Positions 14,166 through 21,190 of a stretch of 21,483 nt of DNA are shown piece by piece. Every line of letters starts with the position of its first letter. Position 1 is the first letter of the stretch. A program made the position numbers and the translations under genes. The DNA comes from VAXT01 sp964591295. GTDB lineage: Bacteria > Actinomycetota > Thermoleophilia > Gaiellales > Gaiellaceae. The notes below the pieces were generated by a model. The model was not told where the DNA came from. It saw nothing but the letters and a program-made list of their open reading frames with translations, and made no database searches. Where the stretch lies: positions 1-21,483 of the forward strand of contig CAZQAG010000039.1 of the NCBI GenBank assembly GCA_964591295.1, in the 5' to 3' direction.

Positions 14166-15134
14166 ATGGAGCTCCACCGTAACGCCAAGCTCGGACTGTC
14201 GGGACGCTTCGCGCTCGTGCAGGCACGCGCGAGCGGGATGCCGGTGCGGGAGGTGGCGAGACGCTTCAGCGTCTCGCCGGCGACTGTCAGCCGCTGGTCG
14301 TGCCGCTGGCAGGCGGCGAGCGAGGAGGAGCGCCGCTCGCTCGCTTGCTTGTTTGATCGTTCGAGTCGCCCGAGGCGGATGCCGCGACTGTTGCCAGCGC
14401 GCGAGCAGCGGCGGATCTGCGCGGCCAGGAGGCAGACCGGCTGGGGGCCACGCCTGCTCACCGTCCGCACCGGGCATCCGCATTCGACGATCTCGAAGGT
14501 GCTGAAGCGCAACGGGCTCTCGCGGCCCCCGAAGGCGGCGCGCGAGCCGGAGCGTCGCTACGAGTGGCCTTGCCCCGGCGACCTGCTGCACATGGACGTC
14601 ACGCTCTACGCACGCTTCGAGCGTCCTGGCCATGCCGTTACCGGCGACCGCCGCCGGACCGCCACCGAGAGGCGGGCGCAGGTCGGCTACGACTACGCGC
14701 ACGCGATCGTCGACGACCACTCGCGCCTCGCCTACGCCGAGCTCCTCGACGACGAACGCGCGGCGACCGTCACCGCGTTCGTCGAGCGGGCGCTCGCCGT
14801 CTTCGCCGCGCATGGGATCGAGGCCAGGCGGCTGATGACCGACAACGCGTGGGCGTACACGAAGAGCCTCTCGCTGCGCGAGTTGCTCAGCGAGCGCGGC
14901 ATCCGTCACCTGACCACTCGCCCACGGCGGCCGCGCACGAACGGCAAGGTGGAGCGCTTCCACCAAACGATGGCCCGCGAGTGGGCCTACGGCCTGCGCT
15001 ACCGCTCCTCTCGACACCGCGCCGCGGCGCTGCCACACTGGCTGCGCTACTACAACGAGCGCAGACCGCACAGCTCGCTCGGCGGCCTACCCCCGATCAG
15101 CCGCGTTCACAACGTCTGTGGGCAGGACACCTAG
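14166..15134 (+). CDS. IS481-family transposase
   Basis: A 322-aa DDE transposase. The N-terminal helix-turn-helix is MPVREVARRFSVSPATVSRW (residues 25-44). The rve/integrase catalytic core shows Asp144 (LLHMDVT), Asp226 (LMTDNAWAY) and Glu263 (NGKVERFHQTM), followed by the typical WLRYYNERRPHSSLGGLPP motif. The start ATG at 14166 has GAGGAGGGA 5 bases upstream; the longer frame from 14127 lacks such a site. The stop TAG (15132-15134) lies outside the element, inside the duplicated target CTAG, so the gene is completed by host DNA. It is the only plus-strand protein gene in the window. Confidence 0.94.
   Translation: MELHRNAKLGLSGRFALVQARASGMPVREVARRFSVSPATVSRWSCRWQAASEEERRSLACLFDRSSRPRRMPRLLPAREQRRICAARRQTGWGPRLLTVRTGHPHSTISKVLKRNGLSRPPKAAREPERRYEWPCPGDLLHMDVTLYARFERPGHAVTGDRRRTATERRAQVGYDYAHAIVDDHSRLAYAELLDDERAATVTAFVERALAVFAAHGIEARRLMTDNAWAYTKSLSLRELLSERGIRHLTTRPRRPRTNGKVERFHQTMAREWAYGLRYRSSRHRAAALPHWLRYYNERRPHSSLGGLPPISRVHNVCGQDT
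15104..15129 (-). repeat. IS481 right terminal inverted repeat
   Basis: Its reverse complement begins TGTCCTGCCCACAGACG and continues TTGTGAACG. It lies inside the 3' end of the transposase frame and encodes its last residues (VHNVCGQD). Confidence 0.85.
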
Positions 15135-15901
15135 CGGGTGACGGTTACCGGGACACCGGGGCCGATACGCCGTACCAGCCACGTCATCGCGCGGGCGTCG
15201 AGGCGCACGCAGCCGTGGGAGACCGCTGTGCCCGGCGTGCCGCCGACGTTCCCCAGGCCGTGCAGTGCGATCTGGCCCGGGCCGCCTGCGAACTCCTGGT
15301 ACACGGTCGAGCGGGCGCTCAGAGCCAATGCGAACGGCGCCCCCACCGCGCGGGGCGACAACTTGATCGTCTCCTCGACGAAGAAATCACCGACTGGAGT
15401 GGGTGTGGAAGGCCTGCCCACGACCGCAGCGAAGGCTCGAATTCCACGGCTGCGACGGTAAACAGACACCCGGCGCGAGGACGTGCTGACGACGACGTGC
15501 CAGGGGGTCCGCCACAAAACCGTCGCCCGTCGCGTGATCCAGGCCGTTTTTCCGTTCGGGCGACCAGGGAGCCTGACGAGTAACCAGCGGTGCCCGTTAC
15601 CCGTCCTGTGCCCGAGCACCGGCAGCACGGTCCGCTGCTCGGTGATCGGCCGCCTCGCCGGCACCAGGGCGAGCTTCGCCGAGCGTGTCGAGGGCTCCGA
15701 GAACGCTTTGTGCGGACTGAACAGAGACACCAGCTCCTGGGTTGGCTTCACGGCCGCGGGCCGAAGAGCCTTCGCAGGGGCCGTCCCTGCGGAAATCGCG
15801 GAAAGCAACGCGACGCCTGCAAAGATCGGCGGCAGAGATAGCCACGAACGGGCGGGGATACCGCCCGCTCGTGACCGATCTTCCCGACCGGCGATGCTCA
15901 A
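15131..15901 (-). CDS. L,D-transpeptidase (YkuD domain), secreted
   Basis: A 256-aa exported enzyme that forms 3-3 peptidoglycan cross-links or attaches proteins to the wall. It has a basic n-region (REDRSRAGGIPARSW), a hydrophobic core (LPPIFAGVALLSAISAG) and a likely cleavage after APAKA (residue 45). An SH3-like segment follows (about 90-130), then the YkuD domain (134-256) with His214 (LHGLGN) and the catalytic Cys231 in SHGCVRL. No in-frame ATG or GTG gives a full signal peptide. TTG at 15901 does, and its TTGA overlaps the stop of the upstream DUF3494 gene, so coupled translation is likely. The frame stays open into that gene, but the extra part is shadow. Its stop TAG lies in the CTAG where the IS481 element inserted; the duplication preserved it. 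Confidence 0.87.
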   Translation of the reverse strand: MSIAGREDRSRAGGIPARSWLSLPPIFAGVALLSAISAGTAPAKALRPAAVKPTQELVSLFSPHKAFSEPSTRSAKLALVPARRPITEQRTVLPVLGHRTGNGHRWLLVRLPGRPNGKTAWITRRATVLWRTPWHVVVSTSSRRVSVYRRSRGIRAFAAVVGRPSTPTPVGDFFVEETIKLSPRAVGAPFALALSARSTVYQEFAGGPGQIALHGLGNVGGTPGTAVSHGCVRLDARAMTWLVRRIGPGVPVTVTR

Positions 15902-16749
15902 CCGGTTAGGCCAAAGGTACGTACGGGCGGTCGCGGCCTCGGCGTCTGCCTCACGTTGGGCGGTGCCGCCCTGCCGCCACCCGGCGGCGGGTTCGTGCCC
16001 GGCGGCGGGGGCGTAACGCCTGGTGGGGGCGGACCCGACCCCGGCGCAGCCGAGCAGACGGGCTTGTTGACGACGTCGTGAATGAAGGTGACGTCGGCGT
16101 TCCGTGCCAACACCCTGCCGTCGACGGTAATGCCCTCGGTCAGCGTGATCTGAGTCAGAGCCAGAATCGTCCCGATGAAGTTCTTGTCCGTGTTCTTCAG
16201 GAATGCCGAGTTGACCTTCCAGAAGACGTTGCAAGGCTGGGCGCCATTCTGGTAGGCGATCGTCGAGGTTGGATCGACGGTCAGGTTTCCGCTGCTCGCG
16301 GCCTGGAAGATGAAGACCGAGTTCGGGTCTCCCCCTCCGTCGAGCGTCAGCGCAATCGGGCCGCTGATCAGGATGTCCGAGCTGGAGTTGTAGACGCCCG
16401 GAGCGAGCGTTCGGCCCGCAAGGTTGGCGCCGGTGATCGTCGGCTGGTCGGGTGCCTGCGCCTCGGCGAAGCCGTAGGCGGTGAGGAGGCTTGCCTGGGC
16501 ATTGAAGAGCTCAGGGGAGCCGGCGCCGTACGCGCCGTACCCGGGATGGGTCACGCCGGACCCGATCGAGGTCGACGAGCCGATGTTGCCGTTGACCACG
16601 GTGTTCTGGCCGGAATTGGTCATGGCCGTGAACGAAAGGGCACCGAAGGACTCGGCGTTTCCGAGGTCTACGGGTGGCGCAGAAGAGGCACTCCCGGCAA
16701 ACGAGAGGGTCATCATCCCGAGCAGGAGCAAGTACTTGAAAAGCTTCAT
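15898..16749 (-). CDS. Secreted DUF3494 ice-binding-like protein with proline-rich tail
   Basis: A 283-aa exported protein. The signal peptide is MKLFKYLLLLGMMTLSFAG with cleavage near residue 24. It is followed by a DUF3494 beta-helix (about 29-232), with the family features LGNAESFGALSFTAMTNSG, TVVNGNIGSS, the TLAPGVYNSSSDILISGPI strand and the NVFWKVNSAFLKN...FIGTILALTQITL...GRVLARN run. DUF3494 members include ice-binding proteins and many adhesin-like surface proteins. In a soil-type actinobacterium, surface adhesion is as likely as ice binding. The C-terminal about 48 residues are Pro/Gly/Arg-rich and may cross or bind the wall. AAGGATC precedes the ATG. Its stop overlaps the L,D-transpeptidase start, so the two form an operon and the enzyme might act on its anchoring. 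Confidence 0.88.
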   Translation of the reverse strand: MKLFKYLLLLGMMTLSFAGSASSAPPVDLGNAESFGALSFTAMTNSGQNTVVNGNIGSSTSIGSGVTHPGYGAYGAGSPELFNAQASLLTAYGFAEAQAPDQPTITGANLAGRTLAPGVYNSSSDILISGPIALTLDGGGDPNSVFIFQAASSGNLTVDPTSTIAYQNGAQPCNVFWKVNSAFLKNTDKNFIGTILALTQITLTEGITVDGRVLARNADVTFIHDVVNKPVCSAAPGSGPPPPGVTPPPPGTNPPPGGGRAAPPNVRQTPRPRPPVRTFGLTG

Positions 16750-17038
16750 TTCGATCCTTCCATCAAGCCTGCGGTCATCGGCGACCAGGACGTTCCGGTC
16801 GGCGACCTATTTCCGGCCAATGTAACTGAGGACGGATCCTTCGTCCGCTGTGGGCTCTGCGATTTTGCGAAGTCGATCAATGCCACTCCGCGTGAGTTAG
16901 TTCGGCGTACCGTTCTCGCTTGGGGAATCGGAGTCCCTCGGTCGAGGGATAACCGCGTCGGAACCCTCGTTCGTCCGCGGAGGCATCGAATCGACCACGA
17001 CAGGGTACAGGTCTGTCCGGCTTTGCAGGTGTTTGTGG
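16750..17038. other. Intergenic region with no supported gene (289 bp)
   Basis: This gap lies between the Vgb-like gene and the DUF3494 gene, both on the minus strand, and probably holds the DUF3494 promoter. I see two short inverted repeats: GGACG/CGTCC at 16830-16846 and TCCCTCGGTCGAGGGA at 16934-16949. Neither has a U-run. Frames crossing it on both strands look like chance translation. Confidence 0.5.
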
Positions 17039-18055
17039 CTACAGGCCGCTGCGCCGAACCAGCGCATGCCTGATGCTCAGGCGACCGATCGTGTTTCCGT
17101 AGCCTCCGGCGAACCACATGTTCCCGTCGCCGCCGTACGTGATCCCGAACGGGTACGGGCTGGTTCCGAAGCGCTGCTCGACGACGCCGTTCGTCGTGAT
17201 CGATCCCACCTGGCCGGTGTCGTTCTCCGTGAACCACATGCGGTCGCTCGGTCCCCAGGCGATCCCCGCGATTCCATACTCGCCGGGCACGTGATACTCG
17301 GTGATCGTCCCGTTGGGAGTGATCTTCCCAATGATTCGTGCGGCCAGCGTGGTGAACCACATGTTCCCATCCGGACCGGGGGCGATGTCCCAGGGGAGAG
17401 CGCCCTCGGTCGGCAGCGGGAAGTCCACCATCTCCGGCGGATCCCCGGGGTTCTCCCCGGGTGTCAGACGGACGATCTTGTTGCCGAGCTCCTTCGTGAA
17501 CCAGATCCTGCCGCCCGGGCCGGCGGCGATGGATATCGGATGCTCGCCGGGGCCGGTCGGAAACTCGTAGATCGCGCCGTTCGGGTAGATCAGGCCGACC
17601 TGGTCGACATTCTCCTCGGTGAACCAGAGGCTCCCGTCCGGTAGGGCGGCGATGTCCCAAGGCTGAGAGTACGGGGTCAGGCAGCAGAACTCGGTGATCT
17701 CGCCGGTCGGCGTGATCATCCCGATCGTGTCCGCGAAGCGCTCGGTGAACCAGAGATTGCCATCGGCACCGAGCGTGATGCCGTACGGGCCACTCTCTTC
17801 GTTTGGGAGCGCGAATTCCGTCAGTTCGCCATTCGGCTTCATCCGGCCGATCACACCGCGGTCGGACTCGGTGAACCAGACGTTCCGGTCCGGGCCCCTG
17901 ACGATCGAGTAGGGGCGGCTGTCCGGGAAGGGAAGGGGAAACTCCGTGACCGTCCCAGGAACAGCAGGCTTGGCAGGCGCGGCTCCCGCGGATGCCATGA
18001 GCGGCACCGCGAGCGCGAAGATCATCAGAGTCGAGATGGTCCAGAGCCTGAGCAT
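17039..18055 (-). CDS. Secreted seven-bladed Vgb/NHL-like beta-propeller
   Basis: A 338-aa exported protein. The signal peptide is MLRLWTISTLMIFALAVPLM with cleavage around AGAAPA. Seven repeats follow, each with a [NSR]xWFT core (NVWFTES, NLWFTER, SLWFTEE, RIWFTKE, NMWFTTL, RMWFTEN, NMWFAGG) and an IGxxxPNGxxxEF strand. This matches the virginiamycin B lyase/streptogramin lyase-like propeller family. Histidines are few, whereas the true lyase uses a His/Glu active site, so antibiotic lyase activity is unlikely. A binding or sensor propeller at the cell surface is a better guess. The start ATG at 18055 gives a normal signal peptide. The gene lies about 290 bp upstream of the DUF3494 gene and 82 bp after the GerMN gene, all on one strand. 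Confidence 0.87.
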   Translation of the reverse strand: MLRLWTISTLMIFALAVPLMASAGAAPAKPAVPGTVTEFPLPFPDSRPYSIVRGPDRNVWFTESDRGVIGRMKPNGELTEFALPNEESGPYGITLGADGNLWFTERFADTIGMITPTGEITEFCCLTPYSQPWDIAALPDGSLWFTEENVDQVGLIYPNGAIYEFPTGPGEHPISIAAGPGGRIWFTKELGNKIVRLTPGENPGDPPEMVDFPLPTEGALPWDIAPGPDGNMWFTTLAARIIGKITPNGTITEYHVPGEYGIAGIAWGPSDRMWFTENDTGQVGSITTNGVVEQRFGTSPYPFGITYGGDGNMWFAGGYGNTIGRLSIRHALVRRSGL

Positions 18056-18137
18056 GGGCGGCTCACCTTCCCCGTCGAGTACCCGGCCAGGAATCTACCC
18101 CACGACGGGCGAGATTCCTAGCCGGATGTGAACGCAG

Positions 18138-19013
18138 CTACTGGGACGGAGTGAGGACGACCGGGACACGCACCTCGTGCGGGGGCCGGCCCACACCGGC
18201 GGCATCGTCGTCCGAGACGACGATCGTCCCGCGCTGCTCGCGATCGGACTGGAAGCGCACGTCGACCGAGTACGTCCCCCGACAGCCGGTCCCGCAGGTG
18301 GCGGTCGTGAACGTGCTGCTGATGACGCGCCCGTCGGCGTCGAGCACCTTCACGGTCACGTTCGCCTCGAAGACGTTCGCGCTCCCCGAGACGGTCACGG
18401 GGCTCGTTACGCGCGACCCGCCCGTCGGGCGCGAGACGACGATCACGGGTAGGAGATCCTTGTAGTCGCCCCGCCCCACCGGCTTGGAGAGGACGATGCC
18501 CTCGCTCGAGAAGACGTCCACCGGCGTGCCGTCCAGCCTGAAGCTGACCGCCTTGACGGTCGGGAACTGAGTCAGCGTGTAGACGATCTGGCCCAGGCGA
18601 ACCTGCATCGAGAGGGAGCCGCCGCCGGACTGGTACTCCGAGGTCAGATCGATCGTCGCGACCCCGCCCTTGATCGAGATTCCGAGTAGCCGCGTGCCGG
18701 CCGGGATCGCGGTGTCGAAGCCGGATGCACGCTCGGCCCGGGTGGGCCCGTCGAGGAGCTCTTCGATCGCGGCGGTCGCGACGCGTGGCGTCGCCTCGTG
18801 AGTGCGCAGCACGCTCACGAGCTCTTCGCCGCGCGCAAACCAGACCTCGAGTGAGGCCGGGGCAGGCAGCGTCGTGTCGGAGCCGGTCGTCGACGCGGCC
18901 ACCTTCGGCGACGGGCCCAGCGAGACGGCGCTCCTCGACTCGCGGCTGGCGAAGATGACGCCGAGCGAGCCGCCGAGAACCACCAGGCTTGCGAGTATGA
19001 GAGCGGTCTTCAC
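18138..19013 (-). CDS. GerMN-Gmad2 domain protein, LpqB-like
   Basis: A 291-aa exported or membrane-anchored protein. The N-terminal segment MKTALILASLVVLGGSLGVIFA is a signal peptide or anchor. No lipobox Cys is seen, so it is not an obvious lipoprotein. A GerMN domain follows (about 53-172: EVWFARGEELVSVLR...AIEELLDGP...GVATIDLTSEYQSGGG...QIVYTLTQFPTVKAVSF). Then comes a Gmad2 immunoglobulin-like domain (about 190-288: IVVSRPTGGSRVTSPVTVSGSANVFEANVTV...). The start is GTG at 19013 with AGGGAGG 5 bases upstream. It follows the histidine kinase by 87 bp on the same strand. In other actinobacteria the GerMN protein LpqB is encoded directly after mtrA-mtrB and tunes the kinase, so a similar role is inferred here. 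Confidence 0.85.
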   Translation of the reverse strand: MKTALILASLVVLGGSLGVIFASRESRSAVSLGPSPKVAASTTGSDTTLPAPASLEVWFARGEELVSVLRTHEATPRVATAAIEELLDGPTRAERASGFDTAIPAGTRLLGISIKGGVATIDLTSEYQSGGGSLSMQVRLGQIVYTLTQFPTVKAVSFRLDGTPVDVFSSEGIVLSKPVGRGDYKDLLPVIVVSRPTGGSRVTSPVTVSGSANVFEANVTVKVLDADGRVISSTFTTATCGTGCRGTYSVDVRFQSDREQRGTIVVSDDDAAGVGRPPHEVRVPVVLTPSQ

Positions 19014-19100
19014 GTGAGCCTCCCTGACGTTGACGCACCCATCCTGCCTGCGCTCCGAAACGCGGCGGTCACCGGCGCGTAACGGTTCCGAAACAGTCGT

Positions 19101-20459
19101 TCATAGCCGAAGCGTGAAGCGCGTGCCCTTCCCTACTTCGCTCCAGACCTCGATCCTGCCACCGAGCAGCCTCGCGTTCTCCTGTGCGATCGCGAGACCA
19201 AGCCCGGTTCCGGCGCCGCTCCGCGCCGCATCCGCCTTGTAGAAGCGCTCGAACAGATGGGGAAGGTGCTCGGGGGCGATCCCCGGCCCGTCGTCGGCCA
19301 CCTCGACGAAGGCGCCGAGGCCGTCGCGACCGACCCGAACGGAGATTTCGCGCCCGCCGTGGTCGAGCGCGTTGCCGACAAGGTTGGCGACGATCCCTTC
19401 GAGCCGCCGGGGATCGCTCGAGATCACGATGTCCTCCGCCTCGAGGCGAACCTGGCCGTCCCAGCCCCGGGCGCGCACGGTAGCCCGGGCGAGCGCGCCC
19501 AGGTCGACGCTCTCGGCCTGCACGCTCTCGCGGGCCGCGTCGAAGCGGGAGATCTCCATCAGGTCCTCCACGAGCCGCCTCAACCGCCCGACGTCGGCGA
19601 TCAGCAGCTCGGCCGGCCGGCGCGACTCGGGTGGCATCGAATCGATGTGCTCTGCGAGGAGTGAGGCCTCGCCGACGAGCGCGGTCAGAGGAGTCCGCAG
19701 CTCATGCGCGACGTCCGCGGTGAAACGCCGCTCGCGTGCCTGTGCGGCATGGCGGGCCGAGATCTTCGCCTCGAGGGCCGCAGCCATCTCGTTGAAGGAC
19801 TGCGCCCACACGCCGAACTCGTCGCGCCCCTCGACGGGAAGCCGCGTCTCGAGCAGGCCCTCGGCAAGCGAACGCGCCGCCTCGCTCGCGCGCGCCACGG
19901 GACGCAGTGTGCTGCGGGCAAGGAGCGCCCCGACGAACGCGGCGACGAGCATCAGGATCCCGACCCCGGCGAGCAGGATCGTCCGGAGCTGTGCGAGCTC
20001 GTGTTGGAGGTCCTCCTCCGAGAAGAAGTAGTAGAGCTCGGTATCGGGGCCGGCCGATCCCCCGACGACGAGGTAATCCGTGCCGGCAACCGTTCTGCGC
20101 GCGTAGGCGAGCTCGCCTTTCTTCACGAGCTCGCGTACGTCAGCGGGTACCTGCCGCAGATTGACCGAGAAGGTCGAGGAGAAGGGGCGGCCGCGGTCGA
20201 CCCCGGCTGTCTGGAAGTCGCCGCCGCCGCGCTGGTAGGCCTCGAGCAGCGCCGTCGGTCCGTCCGGCAGGTACGTGGGGACGATGACGAGGTTCTGGCG
20301 AGCCTGATCGGCGGCCGTGTCGACAGAGTCCGCCAGGAGGTTGTGCCGCACGACGAGGTACGACCCGGCGGCGAGCGCTGCGGCCGAGACGCCGACCGCG
20401 AGCATGAACGCGATCGTCAGCCTGCGGCGTAGAGGGCCCGACGAGATCCGTCCGGGCAT
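19101..20459 (-). CDS. Sensor histidine kinase (HAMP-HisKA-HATPase), MtrB-like
   Basis: A 452-aa membrane kinase. TM1 is about residues 14-37, an extracytoplasmic sensor loop about 38-158, TM2 about 160-182 and HAMP about 183-235. HisKA carries the phospho-acceptor His252 in FTADVAHELRTPLTAL. The ATPase domain shows the N box Asn363 (VANLVGNALDHG), G1 DDGPGIAP (389-396), F box LFERFYKAD and G2 GAGTGLGLAIA (415-425). All catalytic motifs are intact. The ATG overlaps the response regulator stop by one base (TGATG), so they are coupled and almost certainly partners. Two TCCGAAAC repeats (19054-19061, 19087-19094) lie between this gene and the GerMN gene. Confidence 0.94.
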   Translation of the reverse strand: MPGRISSGPLRRRLTIAFMLAVGVSAAALAAGSYLVVRHNLLADSVDTAADQARQNLVIVPTYLPDGPTALLEAYQRGGGDFQTAGVDRGRPFSSTFSVNLRQVPADVRELVKKGELAYARRTVAGTDYLVVGGSAGPDTELYYFFSEEDLQHELAQLRTILLAGVGILMLVAAFVGALLARSTLRPVARASEAARSLAEGLLETRLPVEGRDEFGVWAQSFNEMAAALEAKISARHAAQARERRFTADVAHELRTPLTALVGEASLLAEHIDSMPPESRRPAELLIADVGRLRRLVEDLMEISRFDAARESVQAESVDLGALARATVRARGWDGQVRLEAEDIVISSDPRRLEGIVANLVGNALDHGGREISVRVGRDGLGAFVEVADDGPGIAPEHLPHLFERFYKADAARSGAGTGLGLAIAQENARLLGGRIEVWSEVGKGTRFTLRL

Positions 20460-21139
20460 CAGCCGGGGTTGAGGCGGTAGCCGACGCCGCGGACCGTGTG
20501 GATCAGCTTCGGGTGCTTCGGGTCTTCTTCGATCTTGGCCCGCAGCCTCTGAACCGCGACGTCGACCAGGCGCGAGTCGCCGAGATAGTCGTAGTTCCAG
20601 ACGAGGTCGAGCAGGAGCTCCCGGGTGAAGACCTGCTTGGGGCGCCGGGCGAGCTCGAGTAGCAGCCGGAACTCCGTGGCGGTGAGCGGCACGTCTTCCC
20701 CGTGCCGCCTGACGCTGAACGAGCCCGGGTCGATCTCGAGATCGTCGATTGCGATCGTCCCCTCCGGAGGCCCGGCCGTCGAGCGGCGAAGCACGGCCTT
20801 GATCCGCGCGACGAGCTCGGGCAGCTCGAACGGCTTCGTGACATAGTCGTCTGCTCCGAGCTCGAGCCCGACGACGACGTCGTGCAGCTCGCTTCGCGCG
20901 GTGAGCATGACGATCGGCGCCTGGCTCTCACGCCGGATCTCCTTGCAGACCTCGAAGCCGTCGAGGGAGGGCAGCATCACATCCAGCACGACGAGGTCGA
21001 ACGGCCCCTGCCGGAAGCGGGCGAGGCCGTCGCGGCCGTCACCGCTCGCAGTGACGCGAAAGCCGGCCTGCTCGAGGCCGAGTGTCGCGATCTCGCGGAT
21101 GGAGGCGTCGTCCTCCACGAGAAGCACGTGTGCGTCCAC
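20459..21139 (-). CDS. OmpR/PhoB-family response regulator, MtrA-like
   Basis: A 226-aa transcription factor. The receiver domain (about 4-115) has the acidic pair VEDD (8-11), phospho-acceptor Asp53 in VVLDVMLPSLDG, Thr80 and Lys102 (YVTKPFELPELVARI). The winged-helix DNA-binding domain (about 128-224) has LTATEFRLLLELARRP...FTRELLLDLVWNY...RLVDVAVQRLRAKIE and ends with HTVRGVGYRLNPG. The start is GTG at 21139, with no strong Shine-Dalgarno sequence. It lies 51 bp after the copper protein gene on the same strand and is followed by the kinase gene with a one-base overlap. Orthology to MtrA is inferred from the gene order with the kinase and GerMN gene. Confidence 0.94.
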   Translation of the reverse strand: MDAHVLLVEDDASIREIATLGLEQAGFRVTASGDGRDGLARFRQGPFDLVVLDVMLPSLDGFEVCKEIRRESQAPIVMLTARSELHDVVVGLELGADDYVTKPFELPELVARIKAVLRRSTAGPPEGTIAIDDLEIDPGSFSVRRHGEDVPLTATEFRLLLELARRPKQVFTRELLLDLVWNYDYLGDSRLVDVAVQRLRAKIEEDPKHPKLIHTVRGVGYRLNPG

Positions 21140-21190
21140 TGTGGGTGAAGCCTATGTTCGGCCTCGGCTTGACGCCTGGCCAGGGATCAC

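Larger units (their letters stand above)
14063..15135 (+). mobile_element. IS481-family insertion sequence with CCTAGC target duplication
   Basis: A complete element of 1061 bp (14069-15129) with 26-bp terminal inverted repeats, at 14069-14094 and 15104-15129. They match at 21 of 26 positions, begin TG and end CA. It is flanked by identical 6-bp repeats CCTAGC at 14063-14068 and 15130-15135. Insertion at CTAG-containing sites with 4-6 bp duplication is established for IS481-type elements. It carries one transposase gene in full frame, and intact ends with an exact duplication suggest a fairly recent insertion. It separates the L,D-transpeptidase gene from the frameshifted large gene. Confidence 0.9.

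Noticed and set aside
14064..15071. 335-aa minus-strand frame opposite the transposase
   Set aside because: Antisense shadow of a clear IS481 transposase with its DDE residues.
16979..17038. GCAAAGCCGG-like stretch on the minus strand recalling a cyclic-di-GMP riboswitch core
   Set aside because: The partner helices and the GGUUACC-type receptor are not found nearby, so a single short match is not enough.
16746..17660. 304-aa minus-strand frame reaching across the Vgb-like gene into the gap before DUF3494
   Set aside because: Most of it is an alternate frame of the propeller. The last part, beyond 17038, has no recognisable domain, so a frameshifted extension of the propeller is not supported.
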